Assembly (NCBI RefSeq): GCF_000317575.1 | Contig: NC_019748.1 | Span: 3,244,501-3,308,500, forward strand | Reading direction: 5' to 3' | Origin: Stanieria cyanosphaera PCC 7437 | GTDB lineage: Bacteria; Cyanobacteriota; Cyanobacteriia; Cyanobacteriales; Xenococcaceae | Length of the DNA: 64,000 nucleotides | Shown here: in pieces, positions 28,156 through 37,375 of the stretch | How positions within the stretch are numbered: the first letter of the stretch is position 1 | Layout: every line of letters begins with the position of its first letter | Notes under the pieces: model-generated | The model's database searches: none | Told to the model about the DNA's origin: nothing | Seen by the model: the letters and a program-made list of their open reading frames with translations, nothing else | Position numbers and translations under genes: made by a program

Positions 28156-31100
28156 TTAAATCAATAGGGCTACTGTACTATCAACTCCATAGCTAAGGGC
28201 AATTTGATCCTGTTCAAAATCCCACAAATTAGCTGTTGTTTCTGCTACAGAAGGAAAATATTCATAAGCACCCAAATCTACAGTTTGATTAATAATGCGT
28301 TGATTACCAGCTAAATCAATCTCGGTAGTTACAAATACGTTATTTCCTGCATCAATACCAGGAGAATTAGCTTGGAGACGAAAATTTCCTGTGGCAGCAT
28401 CTACAAATAAAGGATCGCTGTTGAGGTTTTCTTTTCCTAAATAATCACCTTCAACAATACTGTAGTTGACAATGGTATTCGCATCTTGATTAACAATCAG
28501 AGTAGAATCAACTTGATCTTGATTGTCCCAAAAAATGCTGTTAGTAAAAACTGGTTTAGTCTCTTCGTCTCCTTCGGTATAAACAGCAGCACCACTTTTA
28601 GCTTGATTATTGATTAAAGTATTATTAATACCTGAAGAATTACTATAGTAGTTATAAATCGCTCCACCTAATTCACTATTATTAGTATCAAAAATAGTAT
28701 TGACATATTTAGCATCTACTGTACTGCCGTGATTAAATATTGCACCACCAGAAGCAATTGAAGCATTTGCACGAAAAACACTATTAATAATAAAAGGATT
28801 ACTTTGATAGTCGTTAAAAATTGCCCCACCTTCGTCAGCAGCAGTGTTATTGCTAAAGTTAATTTTAGTTAGGATGGGATTACTATTGTAGTTAAATAAT
28901 GCTCCACCATCACCTTCGGCATGATTCTGACCAAAACTAGAATTACTAATAATTAAGTGACTGTTATTAGTGTAGACACCACCGCCATTATGATTAACAA
29001 TATTATTGGCAAAATTTACGTTATATAATTGATTGAAACTGTCACTACTATATAATCCTCCACCATCAAAAGCGTAGTTATTTTTCACAATTAAATTAGC
29101 AAAAATAGCTTGACTTTGTTCGCTATAAATTCCTCCACCAAAATTATCGGAAGAGTTATTTGCATTGCCACTGGTGATTGTAAAACCATCTATAATTGCA
29201 CTGTTAGTAGTTCCACTAGCATTAACAACGTGGTAACTATTGTCATTTTGTTCACTAAGATTGCCAATTTCGCCACTGAGGATAGTAAAGTTTTTTTGCC
29301 AATCTCTTTGTTCTAATTTAGTTTCATTTCCTATAAAACCACCGTAAATCGCAACACCATTTTTGAGTTGAAAACTAACGTTGCGATCACTCAGTGCCTC
29401 GGCTTCGCCGAGACCGCTTTGACTGGGTTTATAAGTACCTGCTGCTACCCAAATCTGACTATTAAATTTAGCTGAGGCGAGTGCATCTTGTAAATTGGTA
29501 TAAGCATTGAGCCAGGAAGTTCCGTTATTATTTCCTGTAGCATTAGCATTAACATAAATAATAGTAGGATTAGTTTCAATTGTGGGTTGGGGTGGTAATT
29601 CTATTCCTTCATAAGCTCCTAAATCAACGATATGATTAGCAATACGGGAATTACCTGCTAGATCTAGGCTAGATTGATTAATTAGGTCGTTATTACCTTG
29701 ATTAAGAGCAGGAGAGTCAGCAGTTAAACGAAAATCAAAATTATTAGCATCAACAAATAAAGGATCTTGATCCAGAATATTGACTCCTAGATAGCTTCCT
29801 TCTACTAAACTGTAACTAACGAGTGTATCTTCAAGAAGATCTGCAATAGAATGATTTCCCATCACACTGGGGTTATGCCAAAGAATACTATTATTAATAT
29901 TTCTAATTGTGTTTTGGTTTCCTTCGCTTTCAATTGCTGCGCCGTATCTACCCAAATTATCTACTAAGGTGCTGTTGATCAGATGTAAGGAATTGTGATC
30001 GTTATAAATCACTCCACCAAATTGACTAATATTTTGAGTAAAAAGACTATTAATTACCGAAAGATCAACTGTTGCACCATTGTTGTAGATACTACCACCA
30101 GCTACATTAGCAATATTGCTTCTAAAAATACTATTTTTTATAATTGGACTACTACTATAACCATTAAAGACTGCTCCTCCGTGATTAATCGCAGTGTTGT
30201 TGAGGAAAAGCATCTTTGTTAAGTGAGGACTACTATTGTAATTGTAAATAGCTCCTCCGTCTTCTCCAGAATGATTACTCTGCAACTTTACTTTGTGTAA
30301 CAGAGGACTACTGTTGTAATTGTAAATAGCTCCTCCGCTATCGCTGGCATAATTACTATTAAAAACAATTTTTTTTAAATTTAAATTACTGTCATTGCTG
30401 TATAGTCCCCCTCCATCATGAGTAGCAAAATTTTCTTCAAAAATGACATTCTTAATAGAAAGCTGACTTTCATTGACATACATTCCACCGCCGTAACTAG
30501 CAGCATTATCTTGAATAATTAAATTAGTTAAAGTTGCTTTAGAGCGATCGCTCGTAATTCCTCCTCCAGAAGTAACTGGATGCTTATTGGCATTGCCACC
30601 AGTAATGACAAAACCATCTAGGATTGAATCTTGGCTAAGATTACTAACATCAACAACGTGATAACTATTGTCACTGTTGTCATTGATTTTGCCAATCTCA
30701 CCACTAAGGATAGTAGAATTTTTTTGCCAATCTCTTTGTGCTAATTTAGTTTCATCTCCCACAAAACCACCGTACAGTTTAACTCCATTAGGAATTTGAA
30801 AACTTAGATTACGGTCTGTTTCAGTTGTAGGATAATAAGTACCATCAGCTACCCAAATTTCATCTCCTGATTGAGCTACTGCGATCGCATCTTGTAAATC
30901 TTGATAGGCATTGATCCAAGAACTACCATTATTCTTTCCTGTAGCGTTAACATCAACATAGATAATTCCTGTTTGTTCGATTGATAACTTTTCACCTGCG
31001 ATCTCTACAGTAACGCGATCGTCTTGGGTTTTCAGGAGATTTAATTGATTTACATCCAATTCTTTTCTTGTTACTAATGCTGCAAAGATGTCTCCTTCAT

Positions 31101-31479
31101 CTCCTGGTGCATCTTCAAGATTAATCTGCCAATCAAGATAATGACCAATTTCTGCAATTAAAACTTGAGCAACTGCATCTATATTATCAACATTATTAAT
31201 TAAAAATTCTTGAGATAAATAAATAGTATTATTGTTAAAAGAATAAGCTCCATGAGCATAATTAATAGCTTCACTAGCAACAATTTTTAGTTGAGGAAGA
31301 GTTCTAAAATTACTATCAATTAAAGATTGCAATAATGATAAACATTGAGAGCGATCAAAACCTTCACCAAATGTTAAAACTAAATCTTGATTTAACTCTG
31401 GGTAATTAACAAAATCTGTTAAATACTGCTTGGTCAAGTCTAAACTTTGCCCAAGAATTTGATTGGCTTTTAGATTCAT
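28156..31479 (-). CDS. Large surface beta-helix protein with duplicated modules
   Basis: The 1107-residue protein has two homologous ~430-residue right-handed parallel beta-helix modules (about 173-620 and 645-1070). Each opens with YVDVNATG-NNG(S/T)SW-NAY and GTY, then LYGGFVGDETKL-QRDWQKN-(T/S)ILSGEIG, continues with many GGGIY/GGAIYNY-type polymorphic repeats, and ends with DLAGN-RI-N--VDLGAYE. The N-terminal 170 residues form a metalloprotease-like domain (IAEIGHYLDWQINLEDAPGDEG) in which HExxH has become EIGHYLD, as in cyanobacterial calcium-binding surface proteins. No cleavable signal peptide is seen. It is likely secreted by an unidentified route; adhesin-like by inference. Confidence 0.82.
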   Translation of the reverse strand: MNLKANQILGQSLDLTKQYLTDFVNYPELNQDLVLTFGEGFDRSQCLSLLQSLIDSNFRTLPQLKIVASEAINYAHGAYSFNNNTIYLSQEFLINNVDNIDAVAQVLIAEIGHYLDWQINLEDAPGDEGDIFAALVTRKELDVNQLNLLKTQDDRVTVEIAGEKLSIEQTGIIYVDVNATGKNNGSSWINAYQDLQDAIAVAQSGDEIWVADGTYYPTTETDRNLSFQIPNGVKLYGGFVGDETKLAQRDWQKNSTILSGEIGKINDNSDNSYHVVDVSNLSQDSILDGFVITGGNANKHPVTSGGGITSDRSKATLTNLIIQDNAASYGGGMYVNESQLSIKNVIFEENFATHDGGGLYSNDSNLNLKKIVFNSNYASDSGGAIYNYNSSPLLHKVKLQSNHSGEDGGAIYNYNSSPHLTKMLFLNNTAINHGGAVFNGYSSSPIIKNSIFRSNIANVAGGSIYNNGATVDLSVINSLFTQNISQFGGVIYNDHNSLHLINSTLVDNLGRYGAAIESEGNQNTIRNINNSILWHNPSVMGNHSIADLLEDTLVSYSLVEGSYLGVNILDQDPLFVDANNFDFRLTADSPALNQGNNDLINQSSLDLAGNSRIANHIVDLGAYEGIELPPQPTIETNPTIIYVNANATGNNNGTSWLNAYTNLQDALASAKFNSQIWVAAGTYKPSQSGLGEAEALSDRNVSFQLKNGVAIYGGFIGNETKLEQRDWQKNFTILSGEIGNLSEQNDNSYHVVNASGTTNSAIIDGFTITSGNANNSSDNFGGGIYSEQSQAIFANLIVKNNYAFDGGGLYSSDSFNQLYNVNFANNIVNHNGGGVYTNNSHLIISNSSFGQNHAEGDGGALFNYNSNPILTKINFSNNTAADEGGAIFNDYQSNPFIINSVFRANASIASGGAIFNHGSTVDAKYVNTIFDTNNSELGGAIYNYYSNSSGINNTLINNQAKSGAAVYTEGDEETKPVFTNSIFWDNQDQVDSTLIVNQDANTIVNYSIVEGDYLGKENLNSDPLFVDAATGNFRLQANSPGIDAGNNVFVTTEIDLAGNQRIINQTVDLGAYEYFPSVAETTANLWDFEQDQIALSYGVDSTVALLI
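29392..29417 (-). repeat. 26-bp palindromic element inserted in frame (copy 2)
   Basis: Identical to the element at 23184-23209. In the beta-helix gene it encodes GLGEAEAL in a loop of the second module (SGLGEAEALSDRN), where the first module has only TTETDRN. The frame is the same as in the CHAT gene. The first module therefore serves as an uninterrupted reference for the insertion site. Confidence 0.85.
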
Positions 31480-31971
31480 TGTTTTAGTAATTTATTGAAT
31501 TAAGTTTAAATTTTTCTCCACAATTTTTCAACTCAATTTAACTATTAAAATTGAATTACATTACGGTTATAAGAATATTTTTGATTACTTAACCAAGTTT
31601 GAACCAAAAGCAATGAAGTTTAATTTAAATCAACAAAATAAAATTAAAATTAATATATAGCGCTCCTAAATCATTTGTGAAAATAACTTCTGCACTCTGG
31701 AGGGGCTGTGTGCGGAATTCGATTCCGCACCTTGTAAGCCCCGTCTTCCTGCCTTTCGTCTTTAACAATTTTCATGACTCAAATTAGGATTACTATATTA
31801 ATTTAAAAATGATTTATTTTAACTTTTTTCTTATAACAAAAAAATACTAGTTTATTAAGAGGAGAAAGTTAATAAACTTGTCTAAAAAATAAAGTTGATA
31901 AAAAAACGCAAAAAATCATATAATGTGTCTTATTTATTTGAATAAGTCAGTCAGGAGTCAATAATACTGAC
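31480..31971. other. Divergent region with a GC-rich structured repeat
   Basis: This 492-bp gap separates the divergent beta-helix and Tae4-like genes. Apart from the hairpin at 31701-31741 it is very AT-rich. No gene was seen. The right-hand gene has a weak Shine-Dalgarno (CAGGAG about 20 bases before its ATG). Confidence 0.55.
31701..31741. repeat. Nested GC-rich hairpin (REP/MITE-like)
   Basis: Inner stem GTGCGGAAT (31709-31717) pairs perfectly with ATTCCGCAC (31721-31729) over a TCG loop. Outer arms GGGGCT (31701-31706) and AGCCCC (31736-31741) extend it. It is an island of GC in AT-rich DNA, consistent with a mobile palindromic repeat; no second copy was found in the window. Confidence 0.6.
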
Positions 31972-33837
31972 ATGAAACGTTGGGTTAAATTTATTGCCAG
32001 CGCGATATTTGCCTGTTTTTTTGTTATTATTAGCAACAATTTACTTCAGAAAGTATTAAGTTTTGCTGTCTGCACTTTGCTGATGTGTAATCAGGCGACA
32101 GTTTATAGCTTAGGAAATGGCGACAAGGTTAATGCAGCTTTATCCTCCAACCCTAATTTTCCAGAAGTGACAGATGTTAACTTAAAACCAACATATCCTC
32201 TCGAAATTGCTGCTCCTCCCATCATTCGCGATGCTCCTGTAGACTTACAACAGTCATTCCCAGGGGACTTTAATATTTCCCGTCAGACTCCCAATAGTAC
32301 GGGAAGAAATGAAATTTTATTTGTTTCTCCTTCTACAGGTACAGAGCAAAGATTTGAAATTAATCTTCCCGGTACAGGTGCTTTTCAACTGTATAGTGCT
32401 AAATTTAACAAGGTTTCTATTAGCGATCCTAATCGCCTGATTAAAAATGGCTCTACTTTAACTGCTACTCAAGCGCAACAAAAACTTAGCAGTTTTGAGA
32501 TTAAGTTTAATAATAATATTGTCTCAGATGTAATTCTGGCAGATGGAACAAAAGCGGAAGTTAGCGATACTGAAGTTGTAGTTAAACAGTCTGATGGTCA
32601 AGTAATTGAGACTTTATTTTTAAGTCAGGATAAATCTCTAAAAGATAATCAAATTTTAGCTCAAGTCAAATCCAATACCAAGTTTTTAGCTCAAGCAGAT
32701 TCTGGTTGCCAAACTAGCATCCAACAAAATTTATATCAAGTAGCAACTCAAGTACAAAGTAAATCTAATAATCTTAAATCTTTAGAATCCAATTATGGAT
32801 ATCTTCTCAGTTGGGCGTTAACTTTTAGCGATAAAGCATTAGAAGATTCTTTAGTTGATAACTCTCGCAACATAACTATTCAAGAAATAGCCTGCACTGC
32901 TCCTGTACAATGTCAACAAGTACAAGCTAGCGGTGGTAGTGAAGTTAGAACGGATTTATTTGAATTACCTCCAGGGACAAATCGGAGAGTAACTTTTGAT
33001 TATGAATTTTATGATATTCCCGATCGTGTAGAAATATACTACAACGGCGAAATTAAAGCTGCTTATCCCCAACCAGTAGTTCCTTTAGAGAATACCGAAA
33101 CACCCGATCCTACTTGGTTAGCTAATGGTAATGGTCAATTACAAATTGCAATTGATGACGATAAAGCTCAATTTATCGGCATTAAGATAATTGGGAATGA
33201 TGATGAGCAAACAAAATGGGACTATACAGTTAATTGTACTGGAGAAGCTATTGCAGAAGAACCAACTTGTGACAATGTTAGTCAACCAAATTTGCAAAGT
33301 CAGTCGCCTATAATGCTTCCAAAACAACCCCATATTATGACTAACACATTATTAGCATTATTAAAAAACAAGCAAAACAGTTCTTCTTTGTTTGAAACTT
33401 TATGGAAAAATTATCCTTTTGGAAATGCAGAGCAAGTCAAAAAAGATATAGGTGGTAATGTTAATGCTTCCTGGGTTGATAACACTTGTGCGATCCGAAT
33501 GAGTAAAGCTTTAAACTATTCTTTACCAGACAAAAAAATTCCTTTTATAAATAAAGATGTAACTATAAAAGGTGGTGATAACCTAAGATATATTTTTCGA
33601 GTAAAAGATTTTATAAATTACATAACAGGAAAATTTGGAAAGCCTAATATTCAAGTAGAGATAGTTAATAATGTCTTAGATAAATCTAGTTTAAAAGACA
33701 AACAAGGAATTATTGTATTTGAAGTTAACGAATGGACAAATGCGACTGGTCATGCAACTTTATGGAATGGCATTGATTGTGCAGACAAATGTTATTTTGA
33801 CGAAGCCAATAAAATTTCACTATGGATTATTAAATAA
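31972..33837 (+). CDS. Secreted protein with C-terminal Tae4-like amidase (peptidoglycan hydrolase) domain
   Basis: The 621-residue protein has an N-terminal hydrophobic signal segment (about 10-45), an uncharacterised region (to about 300), a beta-rich middle domain (VRTDLFELPPGTNRRVTFDYEFYDIPDRVEIYYNG, about 320-420), and a C-terminal ~160-residue domain resembling type VI amidase effector 4. The features are catalytic Cys506 in NTCAIRMSKALNYS and His594 in TGHATLWNG, followed by CADKCYFDEANKISLW. Tae4 enzymes cut DAP-type peptide cross-links and are NlpC/P60-like. Here the domain sits on a Sec-type exported protein, not a T6SS cargo, and no Tai4-like immunity gene is adjacent. An M48 metalloprotease gene follows after 85 bp. 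Confidence 0.72.
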   Translation: MKRWVKFIASAIFACFFVIISNNLLQKVLSFAVCTLLMCNQATVYSLGNGDKVNAALSSNPNFPEVTDVNLKPTYPLEIAAPPIIRDAPVDLQQSFPGDFNISRQTPNSTGRNEILFVSPSTGTEQRFEINLPGTGAFQLYSAKFNKVSISDPNRLIKNGSTLTATQAQQKLSSFEIKFNNNIVSDVILADGTKAEVSDTEVVVKQSDGQVIETLFLSQDKSLKDNQILAQVKSNTKFLAQADSGCQTSIQQNLYQVATQVQSKSNNLKSLESNYGYLLSWALTFSDKALEDSLVDNSRNITIQEIACTAPVQCQQVQASGGSEVRTDLFELPPGTNRRVTFDYEFYDIPDRVEIYYNGEIKAAYPQPVVPLENTETPDPTWLANGNGQLQIAIDDDKAQFIGIKIIGNDDEQTKWDYTVNCTGEAIAEEPTCDNVSQPNLQSQSPIMLPKQPHIMTNTLLALLKNKQNSSSLFETLWKNYPFGNAEQVKKDIGGNVNASWVDNTCAIRMSKALNYSLPDKKIPFINKDVTIKGGDNLRYIFRVKDFINYITGKFGKPNIQVEIVNNVLDKSSLKDKQGIIVFEVNEWTNATGHATLWNGIDCADKCYFDEANKISLWIIK

Positions 33838-33922
33838 ATTTAATGTATTAATTAAAACTGATTTTAACTTTGATGATTTTAAATTATATATTTGTTAAAA
33901 GTGTTTACTGAACTTTACTACT

Positions 33923-35374
33923 ATGATAAAAATAAACTTAAAAGCTATCAAAATTTACCTAATTTTATTTACAATCACTTTATTAATCACCCTTAACTTA
34001 GTACCAATAACATCTAAAGCCCAAGATACCGATCCTTGTACGAAAACCCTAGCTGATGCAGACCAACTATATCTAGAAGGAGACAGAACAGCAGCCGAAC
34101 AATTATATCGCCAGTGCAAAAAACCTTATGCAGAAGATTTACAAGCAACCTATTTTCCTGATCCAATTACTGACCCAAATAAATTATCTCCAGCAGGAGG
34201 AGTTTACTGGAAAAATGCTCAGGGAGCAAAAGAAAGAGGTGATGATAATTTACTCTTCGATTTAGTACCAAAACTAATAGAAAAAGATCCTGGTTTTGTT
34301 CCTATTTATGGCTTACTTTCGGAAATTAATTTCGAGGAACAATCAGAAGAAAATCAAACCAAAATCTTAGAAATTTTAGAACAAGGTGTTACTTTATTTC
34401 CTAATGATGCTGACTTGGCAATGGCAAGAATTGAAGTTTTAAGAGCTAATAAACAATGGATAGATTCTTCCATAGCTGCGCGTCAATTTGCGATTGTTAA
34501 TCCAGAACATCCTCAAGTCAAAGAATATCAAGCAATTGCTGATGAAGATTTAGACCGTTTTAAAGGAGATATTAAAACTCAGTATATTGTTACGGGAGCA
34601 GGAGGAATTTTAGGTGGCATTTTGTTCGGTGGTGGAGATGCTGTTGCCAAAGCCGGTCCTGTAGTCGAATATGCCCGAATGCTCATTGATGGGGAATCAG
34701 GTACTGGCAAGCGCCTGGCAGAAGGTTATAAAGAAGAATTGGAATTAATTGATGAGCCTGTAGTTCATGAATATATAGACCGTATTGGACAGGATATCGC
34801 TAAATTAATGGGAAGAGATGAGTTTGAATATGAATTTTATGTAGTTAAGGATGATGCTTTTAATGCTTTTGCTTTGCCAGGAGGTAAAGTCTTTATTAAT
34901 ACTGGTGCAATTCTCGCAGCCAAGTCTGAAGCAGAATTAGCAGGATTAATCGGTCATGAAGTCGGTCATGCAGTACTATCTCACGGTTATCAAGGTATTT
35001 CTCGCGCTAGTTTTTTCAATTCCTTGAATAGTTTTGTCACTGACTCTACTGGTTTGTCTTGGAGTGGTATTGCAGCTAATTTGGCAGATAAAGCTTATAG
35101 TCGTCAACAGGAAAAACAAGCAGATATTGTTGGTGCTAGAGCTTTGAACGCTTATGGTTATGCTGCTGACGGTTTACGCAACTTGTTTCAAACCCTAGAT
35201 GAGCAATCGGAAAATAGTCCTCCTGAATATCTTTCTACTCACCCTTCTTCTGATAACCGAGTCGAATATTTAGAAGCTATGATTCAAAAAAATGGCTATA
35301 ATCGCTTTGCTTTTGAAGGAGTTAAAGAACACAATGAAATTCGCCAAAGAATTGCAACAATTTTGGGGAGTTAG
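33923..35374 (+). CDS. Periplasmic M48 zinc metalloprotease with TPR-like N-terminus
   Basis: The 483-residue protein has a signal peptide (about 8-32), a helical TPR-like region (about 38-215; DADQLYLEGDRTAAEQLYRQC, YGLLSEINFEEQSEENQTKILEILEQGVTLFPND), and a peptidase M48 domain with zinc motif H345-E346-V-G-H349 and the downstream EKQADIVGA glutamate. The order TPR then M48 is reversed relative to BepA/YfgC (M48 then TPR), which perform outer-membrane protein quality control. It follows the Tae4-like gene on the same strand, so the two may be cotranscribed. Confidence 0.88.
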   Translation: MIKINLKAIKIYLILFTITLLITLNLVPITSKAQDTDPCTKTLADADQLYLEGDRTAAEQLYRQCKKPYAEDLQATYFPDPITDPNKLSPAGGVYWKNAQGAKERGDDNLLFDLVPKLIEKDPGFVPIYGLLSEINFEEQSEENQTKILEILEQGVTLFPNDADLAMARIEVLRANKQWIDSSIAARQFAIVNPEHPQVKEYQAIADEDLDRFKGDIKTQYIVTGAGGILGGILFGGGDAVAKAGPVVEYARMLIDGESGTGKRLAEGYKEELELIDEPVVHEYIDRIGQDIAKLMGRDEFEYEFYVVKDDAFNAFALPGGKVFINTGAILAAKSEAELAGLIGHEVGHAVLSHGYQGISRASFFNSLNSFVTDSTGLSWSGIAANLADKAYSRQQEKQADIVGARALNAYGYAADGLRNLFQTLDEQSENSPPEYLSTHPSSDNRVEYLEAMIQKNGYNRFAFEGVKEHNEIRQRIATILGS

Positions 35375-35401
35375 TTATTAGTATTATTTCATATTTAATT
35401 A

Positions 35402-36757
35402 TGATGTGAAGTACCCGACGCTGACCTTACGGTACAGCGCGGGCTTCCTATCCAGCAGATAGCACAGTAGTAGATTTCTTTCGTCCTCTATTACTACGTC
35501 TACTACGTCTTACATCTGGGCAATAGGCTTGACCCCCGCTTCCCGAGGTCTTTAATATCCGCAGTGCTTCATCTCTGATGTTTCTAGCTGCATTTACATC
35601 TCTATCTATGTTTTTATTATTACAGCTAGGACAGTCCCAAAACCTTATTTCAAGACTCAGCTCGCTTACTTGAAATAGACAATTATTGCAAGTTTTACTA
35701 GAGGCAAAGAAACGGTCAACCTCTATGTAAATCTTACCCTCGTTTTCGGCTTTATACTTCAACATAGTACAAAATTGACCCCAACCTACTTGGCTAATTG
35801 CCTTTGATAGTTTATGGTTTCTTACCATGTTTTGTACTGCCAGACTTTCTACCCCAATAACTTGGTTTTCGTTAACTATCCTGCGCGATAGCTTGTGGTG
35901 AAAGTCTTCTCGACAACGAGATATTTTATTATATACTTTAGCGACTTTAATTCTAGACTTATTACGGTTATTAGAACCTTTTTGTTTTCTAGATAGTTGC
36001 TGTTGTTTTCGTTTAAGATTTAACTCGTGTTTCTTTAACCAACGAGGATTATCGAATTTATTTCCATTACTAGTAATAGCAAAATGGTTTAAACCAAGGT
36101 CTAACCCTATCGCTTTACCTTCAGAAGATTGAATAGGTTTATCTAACCCGTCCTCAAACAAAATAGAAGCATAATATTGACCAGAAGGATTTTTACTGAT
36201 TGTGACAGTTTTAATTTTCCCTTCGACAGGTCTATGTACTATAGCTACAATCGAACCTATTTTTGGGACTATTAGATACTCTTCTTGAAGCTTGACGTTG
36301 CTTGGATATTGTAAAGACTGCTTACCATGTTTAGATTTAAATCTAGGGTACATAGCTCGTCTTTCAAAGAAATTATTGAAAGCTATGCCCAAGTTCAAAC
36401 ATACTTGTTGTAAGCACATTGAGTAAGTCTCGGACAACCAAGCTGTTTCTTGTTGCTTTTTAAGAGTGGGTAACATCTTTTTGATATCATAACCAGAAAG
36501 ACCTTTACCTGTATCTTGATAGGTTTCGTTCATCAAGTTAAGAAAATAATTCCACACCCAACGGCAAGAACCAAAAGCTTTTGCTAGCTGCTGTTTCTGT
36601 TGAGTATCTGGATATAATCTTACTTTGACTACCTTGAGCATTAGAGTAAATTAAATTTGCTATAAAAAATAATAGCAAATTAAACTCAAACAGGTCAACA
36701 CCTTGACTGGCATTCATCCCGACTCTGAGCCTAGAGGCTACAGAGCGGGGCTTCTGC
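35402..36757 (-). mobile_element. IS200/IS605-type element carrying tnpB only
   Basis: The element contains a tnpB gene and no tnpA transposase. At its 3' end (35408-35447) an imperfect hairpin (GAAG/CTTC, CCCG/CGGG, GCTG/CAGC) begins one base beyond the tnpB stop, as expected for the right end and omega-RNA scaffold. On the other side (36718-36750) a related hairpin CCCGACTCTGAGCC...CAGAGCGGG lies against the SH3 gene. Outer limits are approximate because IS605 elements have no terminal repeats. It would depend on a TnpA supplied elsewhere. Confidence 0.7.
35448..36641 (-). CDS. tnpB: TnpB RNA-guided endonuclease of IS200/IS605 element
   Basis: The 397-residue protein has an N-terminal helix-turn-helix/OrfB start (MLKVVKVRLYPDTQQKQQL-KAFGSCRWVWNYFL), a RuvC-like nuclease with the three catalytic acids visible (Asp in IGLDLGLNHFA, Glu in VIGVESLAVQNM, Asp in DRDVNAARN), and a Cys4 zinc finger (CNNC...CPSC). 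It appears intact. It is quite different from the second TnpB at 61027. TnpB proteins use a right-end-derived RNA to cut DNA and keep the element in the genome. Confidence 0.93.
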   Translation of the reverse strand: MLKVVKVRLYPDTQQKQQLAKAFGSCRWVWNYFLNLMNETYQDTGKGLSGYDIKKMLPTLKKQQETAWLSETYSMCLQQVCLNLGIAFNNFFERRAMYPRFKSKHGKQSLQYPSNVKLQEEYLIVPKIGSIVAIVHRPVEGKIKTVTISKNPSGQYYASILFEDGLDKPIQSSEGKAIGLDLGLNHFAITSNGNKFDNPRWLKKHELNLKRKQQQLSRKQKGSNNRNKSRIKVAKVYNKISRCREDFHHKLSRRIVNENQVIGVESLAVQNMVRNHKLSKAISQVGWGQFCTMLKYKAENEGKIYIEVDRFFASSKTCNNCLFQVSELSLEIRFWDCPSCNNKNIDRDVNAARNIRDEALRILKTSGSGGQAYCPDVRRSRRSNRGRKKSTTVLSAG

Positions 36758-37120
36758 CAGGCTAGCTAAAAATATACTGACAAAATCACCCCTTACCCAA
36801 CCTTTAGCACCAGATTGAAAACTGACTTTGTACCAACAGTATCCATCTGCATTATTTTCAAAAACTTGGGTGACATAAATAGGCTCACCTTGATTACCAA
36901 AATCGCTGACTTTTGCGGAAACAGTTGGTTCTTCACGGACGTTAATTTGGGATTCTGATTCTTTACTGATTAAGTTTCCTCCAACTGGAAAACTGTAAAC
37001 AGTAGTACAGCCTTGCAAAGAATTTTGTTTTAGTTGAGTTTTAACTGGTTTTACACCTGCAAGAGTCAAAACTATAAACGCACTAATAAAAACTATAGAG
37101 GTAATAAATTGTGATCTCAT
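36731..37120 (-). CDS. Secreted SH3-domain protein, 3' end replaced by IS-derived sequence
   Basis: The 129-residue protein begins with a signal peptide (MRSQFITSIVFISAFIVLTLAG), then a bacterial SH3 domain (SQINVREEPTVSAKVSDFGNQGEPIYV ... WYKVSFQSGAKGWVRGDFVS). The last about ten codons (LASLAEAPLCSL) and the TAG stop are read from the hairpin at the edge of the TnpB element, so the native C-terminus may have been lost or altered. The SH3 core is complete. Ligand unknown; such domains often bind cell-wall peptides. Confidence 0.75.
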   Translation of the reverse strand: MRSQFITSIVFISAFIVLTLAGVKPVKTQLKQNSLQGCTTVYSFPVGGNLISKESESQINVREEPTVSAKVSDFGNQGEPIYVTQVFENNADGYCWYKVSFQSGAKGWVRGDFVSIFLASLAEAPLCSL

Positions 37121-37375
37121 CGTAGGCTCCTAAAAAAACTAAATTCTGCTTATTTAAAATTAATTAGAGTTAAGTATAGAAGCACATTCTTCAATTTCTT
37201 TGATTTGGCTATCCTCATTGATTTACTTTAATACCGATAAAATTTACATTTACAACAAATTGTGTGTTGAATTACTTTTTCGTAATATATTTTTAATCGC
37301 TAGCTGTTTTTGCAATTTAATGAAAGAGAATTGGTATTTTTCTTCTAACCAAATTAAGCTTTCAAAATCTATTAC

